A program made the translations under genes and the position numbers. Below the pieces are notes generated by a model that saw nothing but the letters and a program-made list of their open reading frames with translations, was not told the origin of the DNA and did not search any database. Below are positions 1-6,941 of a stretch of 9,635 bases of DNA, piece by piece. Every line of letters begins with the position of its first letter. Positions within the stretch are counted from its first letter, which is position 1. The DNA is taken from the NCBI GenBank assembly GCA_937899055.1, contig CALBPX010000027.1:1-9635 (forward strand). Direction: 5' to 3'. Source of the DNA: an uncultured Bacteroidales bacterium (lineage in GTDB: Bacteria > Bacteroidota > Bacteroidia > Bacteroidales > UBA932).

Positions 1-552
1 GACAGGGATCAGGCCGAATATATATACAGGGTAAAGGACATGACAGCACTGAAGGGCAAAGCATACGCCCATAAACGCAATAGAGTCCGGGCATTCCTTG
101 ACGGGTATGAATGGGACTATGACGCAATAACCCCGAATGATTTTCCGGAACTCCTCGACTTTCAGGAACGCTGGAGGGTTCACCGTGAAGGCACAATGAC
201 GGCAGACGAGGCAGGATCACTTGACGATGAGGACAAAGCTATACGCTGTGCACTGGACAAATGGCAGGACTTCCCATTTTCGGGCGGAATAATCAGAGTT
301 GACGGAAAAATTATTGCGTATACCATAGCAGAAGAGCTTGACCCGAAAAATCTTGATATAAGATTCGAGAAGGCTTTTAGCGAATATGCAGGAAGCTATC
401 AGGCAATAAATTATCTTTTCCTGAAGAATTACGGATATAAATACGAGTTCGTGAACCGTGAGGAAGATATGGGAGAATTAGGACTTAGAGAAGCTAAGAT
501 GTCATATAACCCTGTAATGATGCTGGAAAAATTCCAGATTAATATATTATAG
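1..552 (+). CDS. DUF2156 / LPG-synthase C-terminal-domain protein (5' end outside window)
   Basis: The frame is open from the first base of the window, so the visible Met codon at 40 is internal: the residues before it (DRDQAEYIYRVKDM) continue into LKGKAYAHKRNRV, the segment that in this family follows a short helix and contains the LxGKxYxxKRN pattern. About 184 residues are visible, against roughly 290-300 for the family, so about a third is missing to the left. Other family-like patterns are a GGIIRVDGKIIAYTI strand pair, YQAIN, and a late NREEDMGELGLREAK segment followed by SYNPV. The fold is the GNAT-like domain found at the C-terminus of phosphatidylglycerol lysyltransferases (MprF), but stand-alone members mostly lack a proven substrate. 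A role in aminoacyl transfer to lipid or another acceptor is inference only. The stop lies 22 bases before the next gene, so the two are probably co-transcribed. Confidence 0.75.
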   Translation, partial: DRDQAEYIYRVKDMTALKGKAYAHKRNRVRAFLDGYEWDYDAITPNDFPELLDFQERWRVHREGTMTADEAGSLDDEDKAIRCALDKWQDFPFSGGIIRVDGKIIAYTIAEELDPKNLDIRFEKAFSEYAGSYQAINYLFLKNYGYKYEFVNREEDMGELGLREAKMSYNPVMMLEKFQINIL

Positions 553-574
553 AGAAAGCTGGCGATAGTATATT

Positions 575-2440
575 ATGCTGTTTATCGTAATAGGCATATT
601 TGTAGCTGTAGCTGTAGGTGCATTCCTCAGGCAGCAGAGCAGACATTCAGCACAAGAACAACAGGAAGAAGCAATACAGCCTGAAGCAGTTATCCTTGAC
701 CTTCCGGACGATGACGAAGAACCGGAATATACATTAACTGCAAAGCCCGTAACATCTCCGGAGCTTGTATCAGGAGCAACATATTCATCACATGCCCCTG
801 CAGGAGAAGAATCACCGTATGGACGTTCTGCAAGTGAGGCCAAGCCCAAACCGCAGGCACAACCCAATCTGCTTCGGTGGTGCGGACGAACCGGAAATAT
901 TCAGCTCGACAAGATAACTATTCCCGGCCCTGCTGCTTATTGGTCTAACGGTGAACCTGCAACCCCGGAGCCTTCGTGCATAGATATAACTCTTCCCGTA
1001 GCTTTTCCTCAGATAGGAGACCCATTACCGGCAGAAGGTGCAGAGAGTTACGCGGGAATGACGGAACTACAGCGGGGAATATATTTGACGTGGCTTAGCG
1101 GTGCAAGGATTCAGCCCCCTATTCATGCGTGCTATCCTGCTATGTGGCTTTACGGAATTGAACGCAGAACAATCGTAGACAAACTGGATCTCACTATGTG
1201 CCTTAATGACGTTTTCAGGTTACTGCCGTTATTACGGTGGGAAGCACTGAGCAATAATATCGTGAAGTTCATTACGTGGCTTGCTGTCAAGATATGGTTG
1301 CCTGATGAGGATCTTTTAGGGTTCTGCAAGAGGTTGAATAATGTACCTGAAGGACTGCTTGATATTCTCCTGAACTCTTACGCTAATTCAATGCTGCCTC
1401 TTCCTTCTGCCGTAGCATTCACTGTAATACGTACAAGCACAAAGTTACGCCGCGAAGGACAGCCGATAATATCGCATTCTGACGAGTTATTACAGAAATT
1501 CACGCCTATATACAAGGAAATATGCAACGGAGGGTTAATACTGAGCAAGCCTCAGAGTACGTTAAAGATAGACTATAAGCCCTCTAACCCGTCAATAAAG
1601 CTCGGCAAAAAAGATAATGACCCTGTAGAAATTCCTGACTTCTTCGAGAACCTGAGCATATTTAAGCCGCTGTTAGATTCATGGGAAGTATTCCTTGCAG
1701 CCAATAAAGTAGAAGAGAAGACTCCGGATTTATCGAACATAGCGGAACGTCCGGACTTTGAGGGTTTCATCAATACGCTTAGACCAGAAGGAAGCGATTT
1801 GCCGTTAATATCGACATTGCAGGAAATAGGAAAATTGATGAAGTTCGACATATCACAGCCTAAACTGAACGGGAAGGAACGCAAGGCCATAGTTGACACT
1901 GCACAGGTTGAGGGCTGGCAGATATTGCCGGATCTCGGTGTGTCCGGTCGTCTGTACAGGTGGCAGGATAGAATATTATTGCAGGAGCTTGAGCCGGGAA
2001 CCCAGTTATCGCATGGCTATCGTGTTGCGTCGTTCATGCTGGAATTTATGTGTGCGTCCCTTGCTGTCGATGAGGATAGAGTGTTCGAACCATTGCGGCA
2101 GAGAATGAATGAGTGCTTCCCATTGACTGAAGAGGATAATATCAGGCTCGAAGGACAGAAGCCCTTGAACCTCTCGACACAGTACGGCCCGGAATATTAC
2201 GGCGATTTTCTGTGTGAATGGCTGTCTGATACAGAGCGCAAGACGTTACGGAATTTCATACTTGGTGCAGTAAGTTTCTTGCCTGAATTTGGGGATAATC
2301 CGGAAGTTAATTCGGTTCTGTGTGAGTTCCTGAGGCTTGATGAGAATGAAGAGATACCGGAGCAGGAGCTGAATAAATCCCTTAAGGAGAGGGGCAAAGA
2401 GACAATGAAAGTTCTTTCTCCGCTATTCAAGAATAACTGA
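575..2440 (+). CDS. Membrane-anchored TerB_N-domain protein (tellurite-resistance-like family)
   Basis: 621 residues. Residues 1-18 form one hydrophobic segment (MLFIVIGIFVAVAVGAFL), probably an N-terminal membrane anchor. Residues 20-97 are low-complexity, Glu/Pro/Ala-rich and likely a flexible linker. From about residue 98 the TerB_N pattern appears: a Trp-x-Gly start, a YWSNG turn, then ELQRGIYLTWLSGAR (164-178) and the LYGIERR motif (192-198). Around 325-342 a GGLILS...LKIDYKPSNPSIK stretch fits the strand region typical of these proteins. Residues of about 425-530 resemble a divergent TerB-like helical domain (ASLAVDE...LTEEDNIRLE). The start is well fixed: an in-frame TAG lies at 566-568 and the anchor begins at the first Met. 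TerB-family proteins are linked to tellurite and phage or stress responses, sometimes with Ca2+ or metal binding, but the function of TerB_N members is not established. It follows the DUF2156 gene by 22 bases; both may act at the membrane. Confidence 0.7.
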   Translation: MLFIVIGIFVAVAVGAFLRQQSRHSAQEQQEEAIQPEAVILDLPDDDEEPEYTLTAKPVTSPELVSGATYSSHAPAGEESPYGRSASEAKPKPQAQPNLLRWCGRTGNIQLDKITIPGPAAYWSNGEPATPEPSCIDITLPVAFPQIGDPLPAEGAESYAGMTELQRGIYLTWLSGARIQPPIHACYPAMWLYGIERRTIVDKLDLTMCLNDVFRLLPLLRWEALSNNIVKFITWLAVKIWLPDEDLLGFCKRLNNVPEGLLDILLNSYANSMLPLPSAVAFTVIRTSTKLRREGQPIISHSDELLQKFTPIYKEICNGGLILSKPQSTLKIDYKPSNPSIKLGKKDNDPVEIPDFFENLSIFKPLLDSWEVFLAANKVEEKTPDLSNIAERPDFEGFINTLRPEGSDLPLISTLQEIGKLMKFDISQPKLNGKERKAIVDTAQVEGWQILPDLGVSGRLYRWQDRILLQELEPGTQLSHGYRVASFMLEFMCASLAVDEDRVFEPLRQRMNECFPLTEEDNIRLEGQKPLNLSTQYGPEYYGDFLCEWLSDTERKTLRNFILGAVSFLPEFGDNPEVNSVLCEFLRLDENEEIPEQELNKSLKERGKETMKVLSPLFKNN

Positions 2441-2612
2441 AGTAAAATTTTTCCGTAAGGCAGGCCATATCTTTAACTGTTATGATACTTTCAGGATTAA
2501 GGGGGCTTGCCTTTTTTGTTGTCATGAAATCTATTATTGCCTCACGCCATGCAGACACATCACCGGCCGGGACTAATTGACCTTCAGCGAGTTCGTGCAG
2601 TGCCTTAAGGTC
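2427..2612 (-). other. Foreign C-terminal segment fused to rnz
   Basis: This stretch encodes the last 60 or so residues of the RNase Z frame (from about D241). It contains none of the RNase Z C-terminal motifs. The pattern SAWREAIIDFM followed by SPLNPESIITVKDMACLTEKFYFS loosely resembles the end of Gfo/Idh/MocA-type oxidoreductases, where a segment with a 'plnp.e' turn leads into a final helix ending in Ser-Ala/Ser. That assignment is a guess. If correct, this is the 3' end of a gene convergent with the TerB_N gene in the left-hand source genome, and the sequence change falls close to 2600-2615. Confidence 0.4.
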
Positions 2613-3332
2613 AGAAGCGTATGTAGCCTCATGATATATAAGGTCAACATCCTTTACCCATTCCTTAAGTTTTGAGAACGGGGACGTATCGCTGCAATAG
2701 GCAAAACTGCGGGGTTCAAAAGGCCTGTAGGTCAGATCCTGACACCTGAGAACCTCCGTCTTTCCGTCTTCATGCCTGCGGACAATATCCTCTCCCCGCT
2801 TGAGAGTTCCTATCTCCGCAAGGGTAAGTTCATGCTCAGCAATAGCACTCTTGATTATGTTGGGCTGCGGCTCTTTCTCCCTAAACAGGTAGCCGTATGT
2901 TTCAACCCGGTGCCTCAATGGAAAGGCAAAAACCTCCAATGATTTGAAATCCACTATCTTGACAGGTTTCTTGCACTTTACCGTATGAAAGACCAATTCA
3001 AACTTCAGAGCCCCGAAATAATTGTTCACAGTCTTCATCAGACTCTCCAGCCCTTCCGGAGCATAGATGTGCAGCGGCGTGAGCCGGCCTGTCATATCCA
3101 AGGTGTAGAGCAGGCCGAAAAGGCCAAAAACATGGTCGCCGTGAAGATGGGATATGAATATGTTGTCAAGACGCGAAAACGGCAGTTTATACTTAGCCAT
3201 CTGCATCTGGCATCCCTCTCCGCAGTCTATCAAGAACAAACGCCCACCCACGGTCAGTGAGTGAGCGCTTGGAAATCTTGAAGATGTAGGGCGTGCAGAA
3301 GCGCTGCCCAATGTCATCAGAGAGAATTCCAC
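2427..3332 (-). CDS. rnz: Ribonuclease Z with aberrant C-terminus (likely chimeric frame)
   Basis: 301 residues. RNase Z is the metallo-beta-lactamase-fold endonuclease that trims tRNA 3' ends in the cytoplasm. Residues 1-240 fit it well: TLGSASARPT near the N-terminus, DCGEG (36-40), the zinc motif SHLHGDH (61-67), the His in PLRHRVETYG (H141), the Asp in YCSDT (D215) and YHEATY (233-238). After about residue 241 similarity stops. The HST-helix and the GHFSxRY motif with the last metal-binding His are absent, although total length is near normal (about 305). The start is GTG at 3330-3332, overlapping the rpsA stop (TAGTG); the Met at residue 6 would begin inside the first conserved strand, so GTG is preferred. 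The 3' end overlaps the convergent TerB_N gene by 14 bases. As written, the protein is predicted inactive. Most likely only 2610-3332 is genuine rnz sequence. Confidence 0.85.
   Translation of the reverse strand: MEFSLMTLGSASARPTSSRFPSAHSLTVGGRLFLIDCGEGCQMQMAKYKLPFSRLDNIFISHLHGDHVFGLFGLLYTLDMTGRLTPLHIYAPEGLESLMKTVNNYFGALKFELVFHTVKCKKPVKIVDFKSLEVFAFPLRHRVETYGYLFREKEPQPNIIKSAIAEHELTLAEIGTLKRGEDIVRRHEDGKTEVLRCQDLTYRPFEPRSFAYCSDTSPFSKLKEWVKDVDLIYHEATYASDLKALHELAEGQLVPAGDVSAWREAIIDFMTTKKASPLNPESIITVKDMACLTEKFYFSYS
2457..2517 (+). terminator. Possible intrinsic terminator after the TerB_N gene
   Basis: An inverted repeat AAGGCAGGCC (2457-2466) and GGCTTGCCTT (2504-2513) can pair over 10 bases with one G-U wobble, and runs into a T tract at 2512-2517. 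It begins 16 bases after the stop of the plus-strand gene, where a terminator is expected. The loop is long (37 bases), which is atypical, and the element lies inside the opposite-strand reading frame, so coincidence is possible. Confidence 0.3.
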
Positions 3333-5242
3333 TAGTTATTCTCCCCCTTTTCCATCTCCTTCTTCAGGTCTGCAAGAGCTCCGATATCGCCGAGAGTGGT
3401 CTTCTCTACGCTTGCCTTCACCTTCTTGATAGCCTTCTTGGTGCTTTCTGCCTCAGCTTCCTTCTCCTTGAGAATTTCGCCGGCCTCAGCCCTCTTCTTG
3501 TCTTCGGCTATTCTGGTGTGTGAAAGGATGATCTTCTTGCTTGACTTGTTGAACTCGATAACCTTGAAATTCAGTTTCTCTTCTGCCTTTGCAGTGGTAC
3601 CGTCCTCTTTTACAAGGCCCTTCATAGGAGCAAAGCCCTCAATGCCATACTGGAGAGCAACCGTTGCACCCTTGTCGTTGAAGGAAACTATTGTACCCTC
3701 ATGAATTGAGCCCTGAGTGAATATGGTCTCGAAGGTGTCCCAAGGATTATCCTCGAGCTGCTTGTGACCGAGGGAGAGTCTGCGGTTTTCTTCATCGATA
3801 TCGAGAACTACAACCTCAAACTTTTCTCCCAGAGCGGTGAACTCTGAAGGATGCTTGATCTTCTTGGTCCAGCTCAGGTCTGATACATGTACCAGTCCGT
3901 CAACGCCTTCCTCAAGTTCTACAAATACGCCAAAGTTGGTAAAGTTGCGTACAATTGCAGTGTGGCGGCTTCCAACAGGATATTTTTCTTTGATGGTTGC
4001 CCAAGGATCGGCCTTAAGCTGCTTGATACCCAAAGACATCTTGTGCTCGTCGCGGTCCAAGGTAAGAACCTGAGCCTCTACCTCCTGACCCAGCTTCAGG
4101 AAATCCTGGGCGCTTCTCAGATGAGAACTCCAACTCATTTCGGAAACATGAATCAGACCCTCAATACCAGGCTGAATCTCTACGAATGCGCCGTAATCGG
4201 TAATCACAACAACCTTACCCTTAACGGTATCGCCTACCTTCAGGTCAGGATTGAGAGCTTCCCAAGGATGAGCAGTCAGCTGCTTCAGACCAAGGGCTAT
4301 CCTCTTCTTCTCCTCGTCGAAGTCAAGGATTACTACGTTAATCTTCTCGTCCAGTTTTACAACTTCCTCAGGATTGCCTATGCGGCCCCAGCTGAGGTCT
4401 GTAATGTGGATGAGTCCGTCAACTCCGCCAAGATCTACGAATACACCGTAAGAAGTGATGTTCTTGACGGTTCCTTCCAGAACCTGACCTTTCTCCAGCT
4501 TGGAGATGATTTCAATCTTCTGAGCCTCAAGTTCGGCCTCGATGAGAGCCTTGTGCGAAAGAACCACGTTGCGGAACTCCTGGTTGATCTTAACAACCTT
4601 GAACTCCATGGTCTTTTCTACAAACTGGTCGTAGTCCCGGATAGGCTTTACATCTATCTGAGAACCAGGCAGGAAGGCCTCTATTCCGAATACATCTACG
4701 ATCATGCCGCCCTTTGTACGAGCCTTGATGAAACCCTTTACGATTTCGTTCTTCTCGAATGCCTCGTTCACCCTGTCCCAAGACTTGAGTGAGCAAGCCT
4801 TCTTATGTGAAAGAATCAACTGACCTTTCTTGTCTTCAGGATTCTCAACAAGTACATCTACCTTGTCGCCGACTTTAAGGTCAGGATTGTATCTGAATTC
4901 ATTTCTCTGAATTACGCCCTCGCTCTTGTAACCTACATTTACAATCACCTCTTTTGAGGTCAGACCGGTTACCGTACCCTCAATAACTTCATTCTCAGCA
5001 ATCTTTGAGAGAGACTCTCCATAGACTTTCTCAAGTTCCTCCTTGCTTGCGGAAGTAGGAGTGTTGTTTTCAAATTCGTCCCAATTGAACTTCTCAGGAG
5101 CGATTGATGCGTTGCTTCTTCTTTTTTTAGGAGCCTCGGCAACAACTTCCGGAGCCTCCTCCTTCAGAGACTCAGCAGTCTCCTTAACAACCGGAGTTTC
5201 TACAACTTCCTCGTTGTCAATGTTTTTAATTTCTTCGTTCAT
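3332..5242 (-). CDS. rpsA: 30S ribosomal protein S1
   Basis: 636 residues. S1 binds mRNA and brings it to the 30S subunit, which matters in Bacteroidota because most genes lack Shine-Dalgarno sites. The protein has an acidic, Val/Glu-rich N-terminal extension (about 1-75, including a KKRR patch at 39-42), then six S1 OB-fold repeats at roughly 85-148, 166-232, 251-321, 337-409, 423-495 and 511-578. Repeats 3-5 are the most canonical (YGVFVDLGGVDGLIHITDLSW and two close relatives). The tail from 579 is Lys/Glu-rich and probably helical. Length and the long N-terminal extension fit Bacteroidales S1 rather than the 557-residue E. coli protein. It starts with ATG at 5240-5242, preceded by an A/T-rich leader without Shine-Dalgarno. 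The stop TAG shares its G with the GTG start of rnz, the usual neighbour in Bacteroides-like genomes, suggesting translational coupling. Confidence 0.96.
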   Translation of the reverse strand: MNEEIKNIDNEEVVETPVVKETAESLKEEAPEVVAEAPKKRRSNASIAPEKFNWDEFENNTPTSASKEELEKVYGESLSKIAENEVIEGTVTGLTSKEVIVNVGYKSEGVIQRNEFRYNPDLKVGDKVDVLVENPEDKKGQLILSHKKACSLKSWDRVNEAFEKNEIVKGFIKARTKGGMIVDVFGIEAFLPGSQIDVKPIRDYDQFVEKTMEFKVVKINQEFRNVVLSHKALIEAELEAQKIEIISKLEKGQVLEGTVKNITSYGVFVDLGGVDGLIHITDLSWGRIGNPEEVVKLDEKINVVILDFDEEKKRIALGLKQLTAHPWEALNPDLKVGDTVKGKVVVITDYGAFVEIQPGIEGLIHVSEMSWSSHLRSAQDFLKLGQEVEAQVLTLDRDEHKMSLGIKQLKADPWATIKEKYPVGSRHTAIVRNFTNFGVFVELEEGVDGLVHVSDLSWTKKIKHPSEFTALGEKFEVVVLDIDEENRRLSLGHKQLEDNPWDTFETIFTQGSIHEGTIVSFNDKGATVALQYGIEGFAPMKGLVKEDGTTAKAEEKLNFKVIEFNKSSKKIILSHTRIAEDKKRAEAGEILKEKEAEAESTKKAIKKVKASVEKTTLGDIGALADLKKEMEKGENN

Positions 5243-5281
5243 AATAAAAAAACAAATTAGCAGTTAAACATTATTTGTAGA

Positions 5282-5296
5282 TCAGCCTATAGCTGA
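5282..5296 (-). promoter_or_regulatory. Small hairpin in the rpsA leader
   Basis: TCAGC / GCTGA form a 5-bp stem with a 5-base loop, just downstream of the predicted transcription start and about 40 bases before the rpsA start codon. It could be part of a leader used for S1 autoregulation, as known for S1 in E. coli, but such a short stem can occur by chance and no known leader motif is recognised. Confidence 0.2.
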
Positions 5297-5308
5297 AATT
5301 CAAGCGTG

Positions 5309-5340
5309 CGAAGATAGTAAAAATTCCCTTACACAAACAA
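5309..5340 (-). promoter_or_regulatory. Bacteroidota-type promoter for rpsA
   Basis: On the minus strand, TATCTTCG (5309-5316) matches the Bacteroidota -7 consensus TAnnTTTG with one mismatch. Upstream lies TTGTTTG (5334-5340), supplying a -33 TTTG or TTG with a 17- or 21-base gap. Transcription would begin near 5302, giving an rpsA leader of about 60 bases. No other match of similar quality is seen in the 113-base gap between rpsA and the creatininase-family gene. Confidence 0.55.
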
Positions 5341-5355
5341 TTTTGCCGCAAAAAG

Positions 5356-6114
5356 CTAATACAGGGAGTGGCTGAGGGCGAAATCGGTGATGAACTTCAC
5401 GATTTTTTCCATTACGGCTTCGATGTACTTTCTGCCTTTTTCAGCATTGGCTTTCCTCGGGTCTCCTACTCCGGTGTCCTTTGTGGTGTAGGTCCAGTGG
5501 CGCGGAGCCCAGGCGGTCTTGTTGTTGAGGCCCTCTATCTTGAAGTCATTGTGATGCCCGTTGCCGGCCTGGTCAAGGTTGACAAGTTCCGGAAAGTAGT
5601 GAAGCATCACGCAGGTTTCCTGCTCACCGGCGTGGTCGTCTATCTTCTCCTCAAAGAAGTCCTTCAGAGGAAGTATGGAGAACCAGGCAACCATGGTAAT
5701 CTGGAAATCAGGATATTTAATCACGATGTCGCGGATCATGCCCTTGAAATTGTTGCCGCCATGCCCGTTCATAATCAGAAGCTTGTTGATGCCCTGTTTT
5801 CTTAAAGACTCCACGATGTCTTCCAGAACCGCAATCTGAGTCCTCTGCGATGCATGGATGCAGAAGGGAAGCTCTATCTGGCCGGGATTCTGGCTGCCCA
5901 GCGGAATGCCTGGGAGAACCATACAGTTGACACCGTTCTTTGCGGCCTTTTCGGCAGCCTCGAATGCAACTGCCTGAGCATGAAGCATATCCGTGCAATA
6001 AGGAAGATGGTAATTGTGAGGCTCGGTGCTGCCCCAAGGCAAAATGGCCAAATGATAATGCCTGTCTTTTACATCCCCGTACCTGGCCGTGGTAATGTCG
6101 TATTTTGAGTACAT
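5356..6114 (-). CDS. Creatininase-family metal-dependent amidohydrolase
   Basis: 252 residues from the ATG at 6112-6114, close to the family's usual 240-260. A start at 6219 is possible in frame but would overlap the end of the SIS gene by 80 bases and add 35 residues with no family similarity, so it was rejected. The first metal site is clear: LPWGSTEPHNYHLPYCTD gives E31, H33 and D42, the ligand positions of creatininase. The MNGHGGNN motif (115-122, H118) and HAGEQET (161-167) supply the remaining catalytic and metal-site segments. The family hydrolyses cyclic or linear amides (creatinine, formamidopyrimidines) and includes the mycofactocin peptidase MftE. No mycofactocin genes are nearby, so the substrate is unknown. 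The stop of the SIS gene is 25 bases upstream. It is the last gene of the probable operon; rpsA follows on the same strand with its own promoter. Confidence 0.85.
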   Translation of the reverse strand: MYSKYDITTARYGDVKDRHYHLAILPWGSTEPHNYHLPYCTDMLHAQAVAFEAAEKAAKNGVNCMVLPGIPLGSQNPGQIELPFCIHASQRTQIAVLEDIVESLRKQGINKLLIMNGHGGNNFKGMIRDIVIKYPDFQITMVAWFSILPLKDFFEEKIDDHAGEQETCVMLHYFPELVNLDQAGNGHHNDFKIEGLNNKTAWAPRHWTYTTKDTGVGDPRKANAEKGRKYIEAVMEKIVKFITDFALSHSLY

Positions 6115-6139
6115 CGGTATTTTAACAGTTATTTGTGTT

Positions 6140-6901
6140 TCAGACTCCTGCAACTCTTTTGCGGTATTCGGCAAGGGCGGCATCCAGTCTCTCGTGGGCC
6201 GTAGTGTCTCCCGGAACATTGTGCGAAGGATGGATGTAGAGCTTCACTCCGCGGTCGGCAAGAATTTCGGCAACGGTGCAGATGGTCATCCAAACGGTTG
6301 TAACAAACGCCATTGTAGAAAGCGGGCCTATCTTGTCGAAGTGGTTCTTCAGATCTACGCTGGCGTCCTGCAGCGGGCAGCAGCTGTCAACCACATAGTC
6401 TGCAATCTGGAAGAGGTTCTTTCCGCAACTGTGACGAGGAACCTTGGTGCCGGTCTGGCCCGCTGAGCCATAGGCAATTACCTTCATTCCAAGCCTCTGA
6501 GCCTCAAGAGCAACATCTATGTTCACTGCGTTTATTCCGGTATGGGAGAACAGCCATACGAGGTCGTCTTTGTGGAAGTTCCAGCTGCTCATTATGGCCT
6601 TGCCGTAGCCTTCGGCCCTCTCCAGCCAAAGGAACTGGTTGATGCCCATTTCTCCGTTGATGTGTGTAAAAAATGTAAGCGGAAGTTCGCACAGCGGATG
6701 GAAGCCCACAAAACCGCCGATTCTTGGATACATTTCCTCAATCGGAAGGTTTGCGTGTCCGCATCCGAAAGTATGGATGAGATGGCCTGCCTGAAGGCAG
6801 TCCGCCATAACTTCTGCAACTTTACGTATCTGTTCCATCTGAGTGGACTCTATCTGGTCCATTACGCCTATGGCGTTCTTTTTCCACTGGTTAGCTAACA
6901 T
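6140..6901 (-). CDS. SIS-domain phosphosugar-binding protein (UPF0309 / SIS_2 type)
   Basis: 253 residues, the usual size for this family (about 245-250). SIS domains bind phosphosugars and act as isomerases, etherases or regulators. Visible motifs: an N-terminal helix (MEQIRKVAEVMADCL), IHTFGCGHAN (42-51; usual form 'GSGHS'), LERAEGYGKAIM (93-104), SHTGINAVNIDVALEA (119-134; usual form 'SNSGRNAVPIE'), and RHSCGKNLFQIADYVVD (156-172; usual 'RHSSGK'). The phosphate-binding Ser/Thr-rich loop is thus present but varied, with His and Thr in place of Asn and Ser at 120-121. It starts with ATG at 6899-6901 after a 40-base A/T-rich gap; no Shine-Dalgarno is seen. UPF0309 genes often sit beside amino-sugar kinases or transporters, which fits the two permeases upstream. 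The exact reaction is not known. Confidence 0.85.
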   Translation of the reverse strand: MLANQWKKNAIGVMDQIESTQMEQIRKVAEVMADCLQAGHLIHTFGCGHANLPIEEMYPRIGGFVGFHPLCELPLTFFTHINGEMGINQFLWLERAEGYGKAIMSSWNFHKDDLVWLFSHTGINAVNIDVALEAQRLGMKVIAYGSAGQTGTKVPRHSCGKNLFQIADYVVDSCCPLQDASVDLKNHFDKIGPLSTMAFVTTVWMTICTVAEILADRGVKLYIHPSHNVPGDTTAHERLDAALAEYRKRVAGV

Positions 6902-6941
6902 AGTTAATGCTTTTTATAATTGTGTTTATATCTGATTCAAT

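Noticed and set aside
547..867. Minus-strand open frame of 106 residues opposite the start of the TerB_N gene
   Set aside because: Ser/Cys/Gly-rich composition, no domain, and fully antisense to a supported gene.
2600..2620. Insertion sequence or attachment site at the rnz break
   Set aside because: No terminal inverted repeats, target duplication, tRNA or integrase gene can be seen around the switch point.
3887..4792. A 301-residue plus-strand open frame opposite rpsA
   Set aside because: It lies wholly antisense to a highly conserved ribosomal protein gene and encodes no recognisable domain; it is a by-product of codon use in the repeated S1 domains.
5341..5353. Inverted repeat TTTTGCCGCAAAA after the creatininase-family gene as a terminator
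   Set aside because: The loop would be only one to three bases and the stem mostly A-T; there is no suitable T tract after it.
6115..6219. In-frame upstream extension of the creatininase-family gene
   Set aside because: It overlaps the end of the SIS gene by 80 bases and adds residues without similarity to the family; the ATG at 6112-6114 gives the normal length.
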